From Calamus simplicifolius (Eukaryota > Streptophyta > Magnoliopsida > Arecales > Arecaceae): a stretch of 64,000 bases of DNA. Of this stretch, positions 1 to 9,675 are shown piece after piece (position 1 is the first letter of the stretch; each line of letters opens with the position of its first letter). Position numbers and translations under genes: made by a program. The stretch lies in contig UESW01004079.1 of assembly GCA_900491605.1 (NCBI GenBank), positions 745,328 to 809,327 on the forward strand, read 5' to 3'. The notes below the pieces were generated by a model. The model was not told the origin of the DNA, made no database searches, and was given only the letters and a program-made list of their open reading frames with translations.

Positions 1-780
1 GATCTCCAAGGGATACAATTCCCACATGATGACGCACTAGTTGTATCTCTCAACTTAAATAACTACGATGTAAGTTAAATCCTTGTTGATAGTGGAAGCT
101 CCGTGAATGTTCTGTACCTTGATGTGTTTGCCAAGATGAAATTGCTCATGGAAAACCTCCGAGCCATGGACTCCACCCTTATGGGGTTCACCGGCGACGT
201 TATCATCCCGTAAGGGGTTGTGACACTAACGGTTCGGGCAGGAACCTGGCCCCTTGTGGCCACTGTTCACACGGACTTCCTAGTGACCAAGCTTAGGTCG
301 CCTTACAATGCGATATTTGGGAGACCCGGCCTGATGTCCCTCAAAGCCGTTGTCTCCATCCCACACCTATCTATGAAATTCCCCACTGGGCGGAGAGTTG
401 GTGTTGTCCAGGGAAGCCAAACCATGGCTCGACAATGCTTTGTCACCAGCCTTCAGTCTAGAATGCCTGAAGTTGATGGGCTGGACGCTCGGGAGGACTT
501 CGCCGAGCAACGGGGAGAACCAGCCGAAGAACTGGAAGAAATACCATTGGACGAGGCTCATCCCGACCGAACCATAAAGATCGGGTCGCTGCTGAAAGGC
601 GAATCCCGGCAGGAGCTGATCGACTTTCTCCGAAGCAACGCCGATATCTTCGCCTGGTCCACCTCCGACATGCCAGCAATCAGCCCCGAAGTTCTCATCC
701 ACCGCCTTAACGTGGATGAGATATACCGGCCCGTCAAGCAAAGAAGAGAGCTTCGCCCCAGAACGGTAGAGAGCTATTGA
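1..780 (+). pseudogene. Tat element 1: aspartic protease and linker to reverse transcriptase
   Basis: The translation holds the retroviral-type aspartic protease active site: D-S-G at 88-96 within LVDSGSSVNVLYLDVF, followed by a GRPGLMSLKAVVS-type flap region near 325-360. Downstream is the acidic linker typical of Tat polyproteins, ending in RPVKQRRELRP near 730-760, just before the RT. In-frame stops at about 76 and 210 and a frameshift near 778 show that this copy is dead. The start is outside the window. The same region is present on the - strand of element 2 at about 59881-60600. Confidence 0.85.
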
Positions 781-1720
781 AGAGGAGGTTGATAAACTTA
801 TCAAGGCGAATTTCATTCGGGAGGTGAATTACCCAAGTTGGCTATCAAATGTCGTCATGGTGAAGAAGTCGAATGGCAAGTGGCGGATCTGCATCGACTT
901 CACCGACCTCAACAAAGTGTGCCCGAAGGACAGCTTCCCTCTCCCCGGAATTGATCAACTTGTGGATGCCACCAGGTCACCAAATGCTGACGTTCATGGA
1001 CACCTACTCCGGCTACAACCAGATCCGGATGGCCCCTGAAGATGAGGAAAAGACCACCTTCATAACCGATCGAGGTACTTACTGTTACCAGTTATGCCTT
1101 TTGGTCTTAAAAATGCAGGAGCCACCTACCAAAGGCTGGTCAATAAAGTATTCAAGGAACAAATCGGTCGGAACATGGAGGTATACGTCGACGACATGCT
1201 GGTCAAAAGCAAAGAAGCATCACAGCACATCAAGGATCTCTCGGAGAGCTTCGCGACACTCCGCAAATATAAAATGAAGCTCAACCCAACTAAGTGCACC
1301 TTCGGCGTTAACTCCGGGAAGTTCCTCGGCTTCATGGTCTCCCAGCGGGGTATCGAAGCTAACCCCTAGAAGATTCAAGCTCTCCAGTAGATGGCGCCCC
1401 CGGCGTCTATTAAAGAAGTCCAGCGCCTAACCGGGAGGATAGCGGCCCTTAACCGCTTCGTGGCGCGTTCTGCCGAAAGATGCCTCCCCTTCTTCAAAAC
1501 TCTCCGGTCGGCTAAGAATTTCCAATGGACTTCTAAGTGCCAAAAATCATTTGAAGATCTCAAGAAGTACCTCGGCTCTCCCCCTCTCCTCAGCAGTCCA
1601 AATTCTGGGGAGACATTGTTCCTGTATCTGGCTGTCTCGGAAGGTGCTGTTTGCTCGGTGTTGGTCAGGGAAGAAAATAAGGCCCAGAAGCCGATTTATT
1701 ATGTCAGCAAACTATTCTGA
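781..1720 (+). pseudogene. Tat element 1: reverse transcriptase
   Basis: This would copy element RNA into DNA inside virus-like particles. Visible RT blocks in order are FIREVNYPSWLSNVVMVKK (about 810-865), KWRICIDFTDLNK (880-915), YSGYNQIRMAP (1005-1035), MPFGLKNAGATYQRL (1094-1138) and the catalytic YVDDML at 1184-1201. The connection domain continues through FLGFMVSQRGIEANP (1321-1365) to YYVSKLF (1700-1720). Frameshifts near 980 and 1090 and stops at 1367, 1388 and 1718 break the frame. The catalytic aspartates survive. Confidence 0.92.
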
Positions 1721-2420
1721 GATGCAGAGACGAGGTATACCCGGATCGAGAAGATGGTGTTGGCCTTGATCACCTCAGTCCAAAAGTTGCGGCCATACTT
1801 CCAAGCACATTCTGTTACGGTCTTGACTGACCAACCCATCAAGGCGGTGGTCCATCGTCCGGAGACATCGGGAAGAATGACTGAATGGGCCGTCGAGCTG
1901 AGCGAGCACGACATCCGATTCCAGCCTCGCCCGGTCATCAAAGCTCAGGTGCTAGCCAACTTCCTCCTCGAGTGTACCATCCCGGAGGACGACTCCACCC
2001 CTGACTCCCCCGAGAAACCAAAATATGGTGCCTGGTGGCTCCTCCATGTCGACGGGTCATCCAACGCCCATCGCTCCGGTGTGGGCTTGGTCCTCATCAG
2101 CCCGAAGGGGATGACTTTGAATATGGCGTCCACTTCTCCTTCCCGGCCTCCAACAACGAAGCTGAATATGAAGCCCTGCTGGCCGGTCTCCGGATCGCCC
2201 GTAGCCTTAAGGTGGAGAAACTGAATGCCTTCACCGACTCCCAGCTAGTGGCAGGTCACGTGCGAGGGGAGTTTGAGGCCCGGGAATCGAACATGATCTG
2301 ATATCTCCAAGAGGTTCGGAGCCTACTCCCCATTTTCCCGAATTTGAGATCATTCAGATTCCTAGATCTGAAAATGCCCATGCCGACCTACTATCTCGGC
2401 TGGCGACTGCGGAATCAATG
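1721..2420 (+). pseudogene. Tat element 1: RNase H followed by a second (archaeal-type) RNase H
   Basis: The first part (1721-1960) is the usual gypsy RNase H tail: ETRYTRIEKMVLAL, LTDQPIKAVVHRP and the MTEWAVELSEHDI block. It is followed by a second RNase H with LLHVDGSSNAHRSGVGLVL (2038-2096), NNEAEYEALLAGL (about 2152-2190) and FTDSQLVAGHV (2229-2262). These supply the D-E-D acidic residues of the enzyme. A duplicated RNase H of this kind is characteristic of the Tat lineage. A frameshift near 2105 and a stop at 2299 disable the copy. Domain limits are approximate. Confidence 0.82.
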
Positions 2421-3740
2421 GACGCCGAACGAAAATTTCACCTGGAGACTCTGGAGAGACCTAGTATCGCGGAAGCTGACCGAGTGATGCAAGTTGAGTC
2501 CGAACCATCATGGTTCGACCCCATCCTGAAGTACCTTAAAGAAGGGTCGCTCCCGACTGATCGGAGAGAAGCCAGAAGGTTAAAGCTACAAGCTACCTAC
2601 TATGTGTTGATTGACAGCCAACTTTACAAGCGGTCTTTTTCTATGCCGCTGCTCAGATGCCTCCGCCCACCCGAGGCAGACTATGCTCTGCGAGAGGTAC
2701 ATGAAGGGATTTGCGGCAACCATCTGGGAAGCCGGTCCCTATGCCACAAGGTGCTGCGGCAAGGCTATTACTGGCCAACCATGCAGAAAGACGCGGACGA
2801 CCTAGTCCGAGCCTGTGAGCCTGCCAGAGACATTCAAGCATCCAGAGGCTCCCTTCCGCCGAGCTAGTTTCTATATCCTCCGTCTGGCCCTTTGCCAAGT
2901 GGGGGATGGACATCCTCGGCCCATTCCCGCTGGCGACGGGACAGCGGAAATTTTTATTTTTCGTCATTGACTACTTCACCAAGTGGGTTGAAGCGGAAGC
3001 AGTTGCGCAAATCACCGAAGCACGGGCTAGAGACTTTGTATGGAGGTCCATCGTCTGCCGGTTCGGCCTCCCCCACACCATAATCATCGATAACGGTAAG
3101 CAGTTCGATAACTCCAAGTTCCGTCAATTCTGCGACGAACACGGAATCCGTCACCACCTTACTTCGGTCGGGCACCCACAAGCCAACGGAGCGGCCGAAG
3201 TGACCAACAGGACTCTCCTCCAAGGAATCAAAGCTCGCCTCTTTAGAGCCCAAGGCAGGTGGGCGGATGAGCTACACCATGTCTTATGGGCCTATCGCAT
3301 CACCCCAGAATTCCGACGGGCGAGACTCCATTTCGAATGGCTTTTGGCACGGAGGCCGTCATCCCTGTGGAAATAGGCCTCCCATCTTTACGGGTGGAGA
3401 GTTATTTAGAGGAAGCCAGCAACGAGCAACTCCGCACCAACCTTGACTTGGTAGAGGAAGTCAGAGAGAAGGCCCGAATCAGGATGGCTGCTTATCAACA
3501 GAGGGTGGCTCGGTACCATGCCTCCAGGGTCAAGGGGAAAACCTTCCTACCCGGCGACCTCGTCCTCCGAAAAGCTTCTGTATCCAAACCGCTGGAGCAA
3601 GGAAAGCTGGCGCCGAACTGGGAGGGTCCGTACCAAATCACGGAGATCATTGGGCCGGGAACCTACAAGCTGCAGGATCTCGATGGAAAATCATCCCCCG
3701 AACGTGGAACTCGGACAACCTTCGCAAATACTATCAATAG
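2421..3740 (+). pseudogene. Tat element 1: integrase
   Basis: It would insert element DNA into the host genome. An HHCC zinc-binding N-terminus is seen (HEGICGNHLGSRSL near 2700-2740, paired cysteines near 2815-2825). The catalytic core has MDILGPFPLA (2906-2935), IIDNGKQF (3083-3106) and GAAEVTNRTLLQGIK (3190-3234), giving the D, D, E triad. The C-terminal region runs from TGETPFRMAFGTEAVIPVE (about 3312-3370) to a terminal WNSDNLRKYYQ and stop at 3738-3740. Several frameshifts are present, near 2820, 2880 and 3300. Confidence 0.9.
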
Positions 3741-3835
3741 GGTATGTCCTTTATGCTTCGCCAGTTATCTATTTTTCCGCAACTTGCTGTGTGAATCGAT
3801 TATGCACCATATTGCCATAAATCGTAAAAGGAAAT

Positions 3836-3849
3836 AGATGCTGCTTACC
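3836..3849. other. Conserved 14-base block between pol end and the repeat arrays
   Basis: The block AGATGCTGCTTACC is identical in element 2 (56904-56917, opposite strand), although the surrounding spacer differs strongly. In both copies a CTCGG/CCGAG inverted repeat follows at once. Read antisense to pol it is GGTAAGCAGCATCT, which has the form of a 5' splice site. The role is unknown; the conservation is observed, the splice-site reading is inference. Confidence 0.5.
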
Positions 3850-3885
3850 GATCCTCGGTACAACCGAGTTATCTGCCTGGACAGA

Positions 3886-4815
3886 AAATCTCCGAACCTT
3901 GGCAGGGCCAAGTAAAACAAAGTCTCCGAACCTCGGCTGGCCGAGCAACAAATCTCCGAACCTTGGCAGGGCCAAGTAAAACAAAATCTCCGAACCTTGG
4001 CAGGGCCAAGTAAAACAAAGTCTCCGAACCTCGGCTGGGCCGAGCAACAAATCTCCGAACCTTGGCAGGGCCAAGTAAAACAAAATCTCTGAACCTTGGC
4101 AGGGCCAAGTAAAACAAAATCTCCGAACCTTGGCAGGGCCAAGTAAAACAAAGTCTCCGAACCTCGGCTGGGCCGAGCAACAAATCTCCGAACCTTGGCA
4201 GGGCCAAGTAAAACAAAATCTCCGAACCTTGGCAGGACCAATAAAACAAATCTCCGAACCTTGGCGGGGCCAAGTAAAACAAAGTCTCCGAACCTCGGCT
4301 GGGCCGAGCAACAAATCTCCGAACCTTGGCAGGGCCAAGTAAAACAAAGTCTCCGAACCTCGGCTGGGCCGAGCAACAAATCTCTGAACCTTGGCAGGGC
4401 CAAGTAAAACAAAGTCCCCGAACCTCGGCTGGCCGAGCAACAAAATCTCCGAACCTCGGCTGGGCCGAGCAACAAATCTCCGAACCTTGGCAGGGCCAAG
4501 TAAAACAAGTCCCGAACCTCGGCTGGGCCGAGCAACAAAATCTCCGAACCTTGGCAGGGCCAAGTAAACAAAGTCTCCGAACCTCGGCAGGGCCGAGCTA
4601 CCAAATCTCTGAACCTTGGCAGGGCCAAGTAAAACAAAGTCTCCGAACCTCGGCTGGGCCGAGCAACAAATCTCCGAACCTTGGCAGGGCCGAGTAAAAT
4701 ATTTTTCCGAACCTCAGCAGGGCCGAGCAACAAATCTTCGAACCTTGGCAGGGCCAAGTAAAATGTTTCCCCGAACCTCGGCGGGGCCGGGCGATGAATC
4801 CCCGAGCCATGACAA
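3886..4815. repeat. Hairpin tandem array A1, ~31-34 bp unit, about 28 units
   Basis: Units begin TCTCCGAACCT and hold a 6-bp stem with a 3-nt loop. Two forms alternate: CTTGGC/GCCAAG followed by TAAAACAAA, and CTCGGC/GCCGAG followed by AACAAA. The two stem types differ at one base pair, and the change is compensated on the other arm. Because many units are a multiple of 3, both strands stay open over long stretches, but these are not genes. The last units (4700-4815) are more degenerate. Confidence 0.95.
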
Positions 4816-5237
4816 GGCAAGGTAAAAATCATTCGGGCTAAGACCCCAGCGAAAAGTCTAAACCTACAAGCCTCGACCAAAGCCGAACGGCCCCCAAATA
4901 GTCCCCGAAGGACTTTGCCCGGTTTGAAAACGGGCGCTAAACGAAAACCATCGGCATACGAAAAAATGCAACCATCAGCAGAATTCCCCTAAGAGGCTAT
5001 AAAGCCTCACTAGCCGGCCAAGGGCCCCAGGCTGGGCCGGAAAAATCCTCCCTAGCAGTAGAAAACCTTTGGGCGACCCCCCTGTAACTCGTCATTCGAA
5101 ATATCTACGATTAATGCGCGGGATGATGGGACCAGGCCGACACCCAAGTCCGTTAAGCGTATCAAGGTAATCGTTCTCAAAAAAGGAAAGGGACTTCACA
5201 GATAAACAAGGTCCATCTTTCATTCATAAAAGGAGGA
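4816..5237. other. Unassigned spacer of Tat element 1
   Basis: No gene is recognised. Single CGG/CCG-rich inverted motifs resembling decayed array units continue to about 5060. The right end (5215-5237) would be the 3' end of the antisense coiled-coil gene; on the - strand an AATGAA-type motif near 5225 could act as a weak poly(A) signal. Confidence 0.4.
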
Positions 5238-5581
5238 CTACAAAGAGACTGCAAAAAAGCAAAAACAAGAACGGGCAGAGGCCCTGGAGTCAGTCGCCCC
5301 AGAGGCCAGTAACTCCTCCAGGCGTGCTGCCAGGTCAGCCACCTGCTGACGAAGCGACAGAATCTCCTCCCCCTGCCGGTCTATCAACCGGCGTGAGGCC
5401 TCGCCTCCCGGACTGAAACGTCCAAGAATTCCTCGGCAGTCCTAGCAAGCTGCTCATTGATCGCAAGGCCCGACGCGAGGGTCAGCCCGTCGACAGTTAC
5501 GGAGGTGCGCCTCCCCTCCGAGTGCGGCAGGCTGCTAAGCGAGGAATGCGAGTCACTTGACGATCGCGCTGGAGAGTCCAT
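5238..5581 (-). pseudogene. Antisense small coiled-coil ORF of Tat element 1
   Basis: It lies on the strand opposite to pol. ATG at 5581 follows a TATA box at 5631-5638 by about 50 bases. The first ~58 residues are Ser-rich, then NEQLARTAEEFLDVSVRE. A single frameshift near 5410 leads into a heptad-like stretch, EEILSLRQQVADLAARLEE, ending at a stop at 5238-5240. Together this is about 113 residues. The 115-residue ORF at 53728-54075 in element 2 has the same design (QLWKMVKEYLAISTRE followed by LQQQIAILTAEL), so I infer homology. The function is unknown. Confidence 0.5.
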
Positions 5582-5630
5582 TTTTCAGAGCTCAAGCCGA
5601 GGGATGGCAGAATCCAATCCCCCTCGGTCA

Positions 5631-5638
5631 TATTTATA
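5631..5638 (-). promoter_or_regulatory. TATA box of antisense coiled-coil unit
   Basis: TATAAATA on the - strand, 50 bases upstream of the ATG at 5581 and antisense to pol. A normal plant TATA-to-start spacing supports a real antisense promoter. Confidence 0.5.
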
Positions 5639-6042
5639 CCTGCCAGGCAGGTATCCCGATCGGCCGCGCCGCAAACGCCGACCCATGAGAGTTTGCCACG
5701 TGTCACCATTCTAATGTGTGAGGAATCCGAAGAGTCGTGCCCTATCCCGAGTAAGATCGATAAGCGCGAGCAGATTGTTCGGGGGTTCCCCAGGCGAACA
5801 TTTTCCGATCTATCGCCCCACACATTAAACGCATTCGACACTTCCCCAGGCTGCTTAATACGCCCTCTTCCTCGGAAAACGTGGAAGTCCACCGCTCGGC
5901 CGATAACTTGCCCCCTCGGAAAGAGCAGCATCGCCAATAAAAGCGTGACAACACACCGCCCGTTTCGCTCGGGCCCCCCCTTTATTAAGCACCGCGTGGA
6001 CCTAACGCTGTGGCCTGCAACGGCGGCTGAATCGCTCCCTCC
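5639..6042. other. Unassigned spacer upstream of the antisense unit
   Basis: GC-rich with no recognised gene. On the - strand it would be the upstream region of the TATA box at 5631-5638. No homologous block in element 2 was found by eye. Confidence 0.35.
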
Positions 6043-6425
6043 GAGCTACAATAATCTCCGAACCTCGGTAGGGCCGAGCTACAAAGTTCTCCGAACCTTG
6101 GCAGGGCCAAATAATCTCCGAACCTCGGCAGGGCCGAGCTACAAAGTTCTCCGAACCTTGGCAGGGCCAAGTAAAATAACCTCCGAACCTCGGCAGGTCC
6201 GAGCTACAAAATTCTCCGAACCTTGGCAGGGCCAAGTAAAATGTTCTCCGAACCTCGGCAGGTCCGAGCTGCAAAGTTCTCCGAACCTTGGCAGGGCCAA
6301 GTGAAATTTTCTCCGAACCTCGGCAGGGCCGAGTTACAAGATTCTCTAAACCTTGGCAGGACCGAGCTACAAGATTCTTCGAACCCTGGTAGGGCCAAGT
6401 GAAATGTTCCCCGAAACTCGACTAT
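6043..6425. repeat. Hairpin tandem array A2, ~30-33 bp unit, about 12 units
   Basis: This is a cousin of A1 with different linkers. CTCCGAACCTCGGCAGG units (stem CTCGGC/GCCGAG, linker CTACAAAGTT) alternate with CTTGGC/GCCAAG units (linker TAAAAT). Some units carry GGTCCGAG in place of GGGCCGAG. It lies between the poly(A) signal of one antisense unit and the TATA box of the next. Confidence 0.92.
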
Positions 6426-6730
6426 CCCGAGTGGCTGGTTCCTTGAACCATGACGAGAGGGGGTGCGAATTCCCTGAGCTTCGGCCAAGACCGACCTACG
6501 ATAAATCGGGCTCTAGGAAGAGCGAAGCGCAAAAACACCAGGTTTCCGACCAGAGTAAGGGGCATGTTTCCCCGAACGATCTCTGCACCACCGCGCACGA
6601 ACCTCAACTGGTTCGGGCGACATGAGATCCTCGTCTAAGGGCGAGCGAGACGACTTTATGCCCCACAAACAACAATAACAGTAGGCTCGGCACAAGAAAG
6701 GATAGAGATTGAGGAACAGAATATAACTCT
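6426..6730. other. Degenerate array remnant, no gene
   Basis: Scattered CGGCC/GGCCG-type motifs and a terminal GAACCTC..GGTTCGGG inverted pair look like worn repeat units. No coding feature is supported. Confidence 0.4.
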
Positions 6731-6737
6731 CTTTATT
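6731..6737 (-). terminator. Poly(A) signal of small antisense unit
   Basis: AATAAAG on the - strand, about 660 bases downstream of the ATG at 7398. Element 2 has an AATAAAG at the matching place (55633-55639), about 620 bases downstream of its ATG. Confidence 0.45.
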
Positions 6738-7142
6738 GCCGATCATGATCAATTACAAATGCCTCACAGGCGTTACAAGAGCATTAAAATGCATGAAATA
6801 AAGACAAATTCAAAACCCAAGCAACTGCTCCAAAGCAGACCTAGGCGACTGCGATGTTCCAACAGCCGGATCGACAAATCAGGCAAACCACGGAATCAGT
6901 CCTCCGGGCGGATGAATTAAAAGATCCAAAGGGAGGCATGGCCCGCGGGTGCTGATTCTGAGGATCCGGACGATCCAGCCTACTCCCCTAGGAGGGGGTG
7001 CTGGATCGCGGGTCGTCGCCCAGCCAAGGGAACCGGGGACCATCCGACCCCGGTTTCTCCCATTTTTTCCTCCCGTGGCAAGGATTCCCCTCAGAGAAGG
7101 GACGGGAACCCAAGCCAGTGAAAAAGGGGGAGTCTGTGCATG
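6738..7142 (-). other. 3' part of small antisense unit, no clear frame
   Basis: It lies between the last readable codons of the antisense ORF and its poly(A) signal. The corresponding part of element 2 (55246-55632) also lacks one continuous frame. No other feature is seen. Confidence 0.35.
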
Positions 7143-7398
7143 TTACGGGGGTGTCGATATGCCTCCTGCCACAAGCCCCCCGTAACCGGCCGCAAAGGTC
7201 ACACGGGAAGAGTTATATGTGCGCTCCCCGTGTGATCTCTGCCTCCCCCATGTGCGCTCTCCATGTGATCTCCGGGACTCATCCCCTAAGGACGAGCCAT
7301 CCTCCAGCTGCTCCCCGGTCGCCCCAGCTATCCGGCGGCAAGGAGCCCATGAAAGGAAAAGTCGATCCTCCCACTCGTAGCAATAGAGAAATGAGCAT
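7143..7398 (-). pseudogene. Small antisense ORF of Tat element 1 (homologue of 55015-55325)
   Basis: It is antisense to pol. The ATG at 7398 lies about 58 bases after a TATA box (7456-7463). Nucleotide alignment with 55015-55325 is clear: both have an ATG at the same place, a shared PDSWGD in one frame, and repeated GGAGAGCACATGG / GGGGAGCGCACG blocks. Reading frame is uncertain: the ATG frame runs only about 39 codons here (PPDSWGD, then a stop) and about 76 in element 2. No known domain is recognised. I call it a decayed gene of unknown function; a structured non-coding RNA is also possible. Confidence 0.45.
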
Positions 7399-7455
7399 GG
7401 TAAAAGCTCTGGCGAGAAAGAAACTTTGGGGATAACCAGATGAGACCCCTTTTCC

Positions 7456-7463
7456 TTTTTATA
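7456..7463 (-). promoter_or_regulatory. TATA box of small antisense unit
   Basis: GCCTATAAAAAGG on the - strand. The element 2 equivalent is GCCTATAAAATGG (54939-54951), at nearly the same distance from its ATG. Conservation between diverged copies supports function. Confidence 0.6.
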
Positions 7464-7892
7464 GGCAGGAAAGACTCGGGATGAGCTATCAGAGCTGAGA
7501 GTCCCGAGATTCAAGCACCTGTCCCACGCCTCCACATGGCCCCTCAGGGTGAACGCAGCACCCCACTGCGCGCCAAGCCCACCGCCTTAGTTATGACGTG
7601 TACGGAGATCCCTTTCTGATCCCGAATCATGGCCAGTAAATATAGGAAATCGTCCGCTGACACTTCGAAAACCGGCGGGCTCAGAAAATCGTCCTTTAAA
7701 AAAGTATTGTCCAATAGTGGACGGTTGCGTGCGCGTCACGACGGGATAGTCTGCATGGGAAAAGAACACCTTCCGGAAGGCTCTGATGCAGCTTTATGCC
7801 CCCCACTGTGCCGTATCACCGCTTCTAGTAAAGTAAAAACGGAATTGCCTGCGGGACAGCAGGGCACTGGCAGGATGGCAGGAAGCGCGAAA
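7464..7892. other. Unassigned spacer
   Basis: Upstream region of the small antisense unit. No gene or repeat is recognised. Confidence 0.35.
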
Positions 7893-8345
7893 ACCCATTT
7901 TATCCGTCGGCCCCAGCCGACCCATTTTATCCGTCGGCCTCAGCCGACCTATTTTTGCCTGTCGGCCCTAGCCGACCTATTTCTCCTGTCGGCCCTAGCC
8001 GACCTATTTTGTCTGTTGGCCCCAGTCGACCTATTTTGTCTGTCGGCCCCAGCTGACCTATTTTGTCCGTCGGCCCCAGCCGACCTATTTTTGCCTGTCG
8101 GCCCTAGCCGACCTATTTCTTCTGTCGGCCCACGCCGACCTATTTTCGTCCGTCGGCCCTAGCCGACCTATTCTCCTGTCGGCCCCAGCCGACCTATTTT
8201 ATCTGTCGGCCCCAGCCGACCTATTTTATCCGTTGACCCTAGCCGACCTATTTCTTCTGTCGGCCCACGCCGACCTATTTCTTCTGTCGGCCCACGCCGA
8301 CCTATTTTTGTCTGTCGGCCCTAGCCGACCTATTTCTTCTGGTGA
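7893..8345. repeat. Hairpin tandem array A3, ~26-28 bp unit, about 17 units
   Basis: The unit is TCGGCCC(T/C)AGCCGACCTATTT plus a variable C/T-rich spacer. The stem is GTCGGC/GCCGAC with a 4-nt loop. Variants such as GTTGGC/GTCGAC and GTCGGC/GCTGAC keep pairing through G-U wobble. The array begins where homology to the antisense gene 8339-8496 stops, so it appears to have replaced most of that gene. Confidence 0.93.
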
Positions 8346-8496
8346 ATAAAGACTCCGGATCTAATCCTCGAGTAACCCTATCTTCGGGTTCCGGCACCCG
8401 CAAAACTACATCCAGGGGCAGACCATACCTCTGGTGAATCCTCCCCAAATCCTCAGCAACGATTTCTGAGGCCACATCTTCAGGGCTCATCGCCAT
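8339..8496 (-). pseudogene. N-terminal remnant of antisense gypsy-type transposon-domain gene
   Basis: The translation from ATG 8496 contains SPEDVASEIVAEDLGRI and YGLPLDVVLRVPEPEDR. It aligns residue for residue with the start of the longer antisense gene in element 2 (50175-53301), which reads VSEIVAKDLGRIRQKYDVPLDVLLRLPKP. The remaining ~3 kb are absent here and tandem array A3 sits at the break. The upstream region and the TATA-like run at 8611-8620 are kept. It is a non-functional fragment, useful for locating the ancestral start codon. Confidence 0.7.
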
Positions 8497-8610
8497 CTCG
8501 GTTGAGGGAAATCTTGGGCGAAAATGATGAACGCTGGGGAGGATGAGAGACCAATGCTCTTCCGAAAACAAGGTGAGAAGACGTCGCGAACATGCGCACA
8601 TGTGCATAAG

Positions 8611-8620
8611 TATATATATA
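8611..8620 (-). promoter_or_regulatory. TATA-like element of antisense gene remnant
   Basis: CTATATATATAC on the - strand, about 115 bases before the ATG at 8496. No equally clear TATA box is visible at the matching place in element 2. Confidence 0.4.
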
Positions 8621-8900
8621 GGGCAGCTGTCACTTCGCTTCTCCGCCAAGGAACCGCCCTGGGGAGGCGGGATGTCTCATTCGAGGCATCCGGAATCGCC
8701 TCGACAAACCTCCATATCGATCGAGATTCACGGCACGGCACAATCTCAACCGTCGCTAGTGGAGGAACCTTACCTCCGAAGGTACGATGGCCCTGTCGCA
8801 TTAATTAGGGCATCATTGCATGAACTGTTTAGGCCAAGACGTCCCATCCAGAGCGCGCCACTTGAGCTTATACTCCCTACGCCCGAACCTACGCTTCGAA

Positions 8901-8919
8901 CTAGGGAGTGGAGGGCATG
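8901..8919 (+). other. Polypurine tract of Tat element 1
   Basis: CTAGGGAGTGGAGGGCATG lies immediately before the 3' LTR. The same block with one extra change precedes the 3' LTR of element 2 (49774-49792, - strand). It would prime plus-strand DNA synthesis. Confidence 0.65.
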
Positions 8920-8993
8920 TGTTGGGGGGTAAAACCGTCATTGCATTGATATCCGTGCAAGGCGGCTAAGGCTGACCTCCTCCCGCCGTCTCC

Positions 8994-9368
8994 CTCTTTC
9001 GGGCTTCCGTAGCTCGGCCTCTTTCGGGCTTCCCTAGCTCGGCCCCTTCCGGGCCTCCGTAGCTCGGCCTCTTTCGGGCTTCCCTAGCTCGGCCCCTTCC
9101 GGGCCTCCGTAGCTCGGCCTCTTTTGGGCTTCCCTAGCTCGGCCTCTTCCGAGCTTCCCTAGCTTGGCCTCTTCCGGGCTTCCCTAGCTCGGCCCCTTCC
9201 GAGCCTCCGTAGCTCGGCATCTTTCGGCTTCCCTAGCTCGGCCTCTTCCGGGCTTCCCTAGCTCGGCCCCTTCCGGGCCTCCGTAGCTCGGCCTCTTCCG
9301 GGCTTCCCTAGCTCGGCCCCTTCCGGACTTCCCTAGCTCGGCCCCCTTTCGGGCTTTCGTAGCTCGCT
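8994..9368. repeat. Hairpin tandem array A4 inside the 3' LTR, ~24-25 bp unit
   Basis: Units of TAGCTCGGCC(T/C)CTT(T/C)CGGGC(C/T)TCC, about 15 copies, in alternating sub-forms. GGCCC/GGGCC inverted pairs occur in the C-rich form. The LTRs of element 2 carry an unrelated ~30 bp array at the same position, so the LTR array itself turns over. Confidence 0.9.
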
Positions 9369-9667
9369 TCTACCTAGCGATCCACGCCCTGACATCTACC
9401 TCCGCGGAACCTGACGCGGGAGAGCTTAAGCTTACTCGAGCAGCACCTTAGGCAAGGAATCATGTTGAGACGTGGCCTAAGACCTACTGTAACCGCCCCA
9501 GGTCTACTCACCCAGATTCCAAGACATCAAGGAGCTCTCCCAGCCGTCGATCCCTTAACAAACAAGACGTGGATTCTAACGGCCCCACAATGGCCTGATT
9601 CTGTCTACCCCGTATCGTAACAACCCCAGAACCTTCCAGAAGATGCTCAAGTCCCCAGGTGACAGTC

Positions 9668-9675
9668 TATAAATA
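9668..9675 (+). promoter_or_regulatory. LTR TATA box
   Basis: CTATAAATATC in sense orientation within the LTR. Element 2 LTRs have CTATAAATAG on the - strand at 48971-48980 and 63628-63637. Confidence 0.6.

Noticed and set aside
3886..4815. CRISPR-like appearance (direct repeats of about 32 bp)
   Set aside because: There are no unique spacers, units are contiguous and diverging, and the context is a plant retrotransposon.
3765..4880. 371-codon open frame on the - strand (and others on both strands) across array A1
   Set aside because: It is an open reading of ~33 bp tandem units; residues repeat with the DNA unit and both strands are equally open, so no gene is supported.
6949..7435. Overlapping + strand frames rich in Pro/Arg
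   Set aside because: Shadows of the antisense unit at 7143-7398; no recognisable domain.
7629..8162. 177-codon frame with repeated ADLF/SALADLF residues
   Set aside because: Translation of array A3 units; no domain and no conservation outside the repeat.
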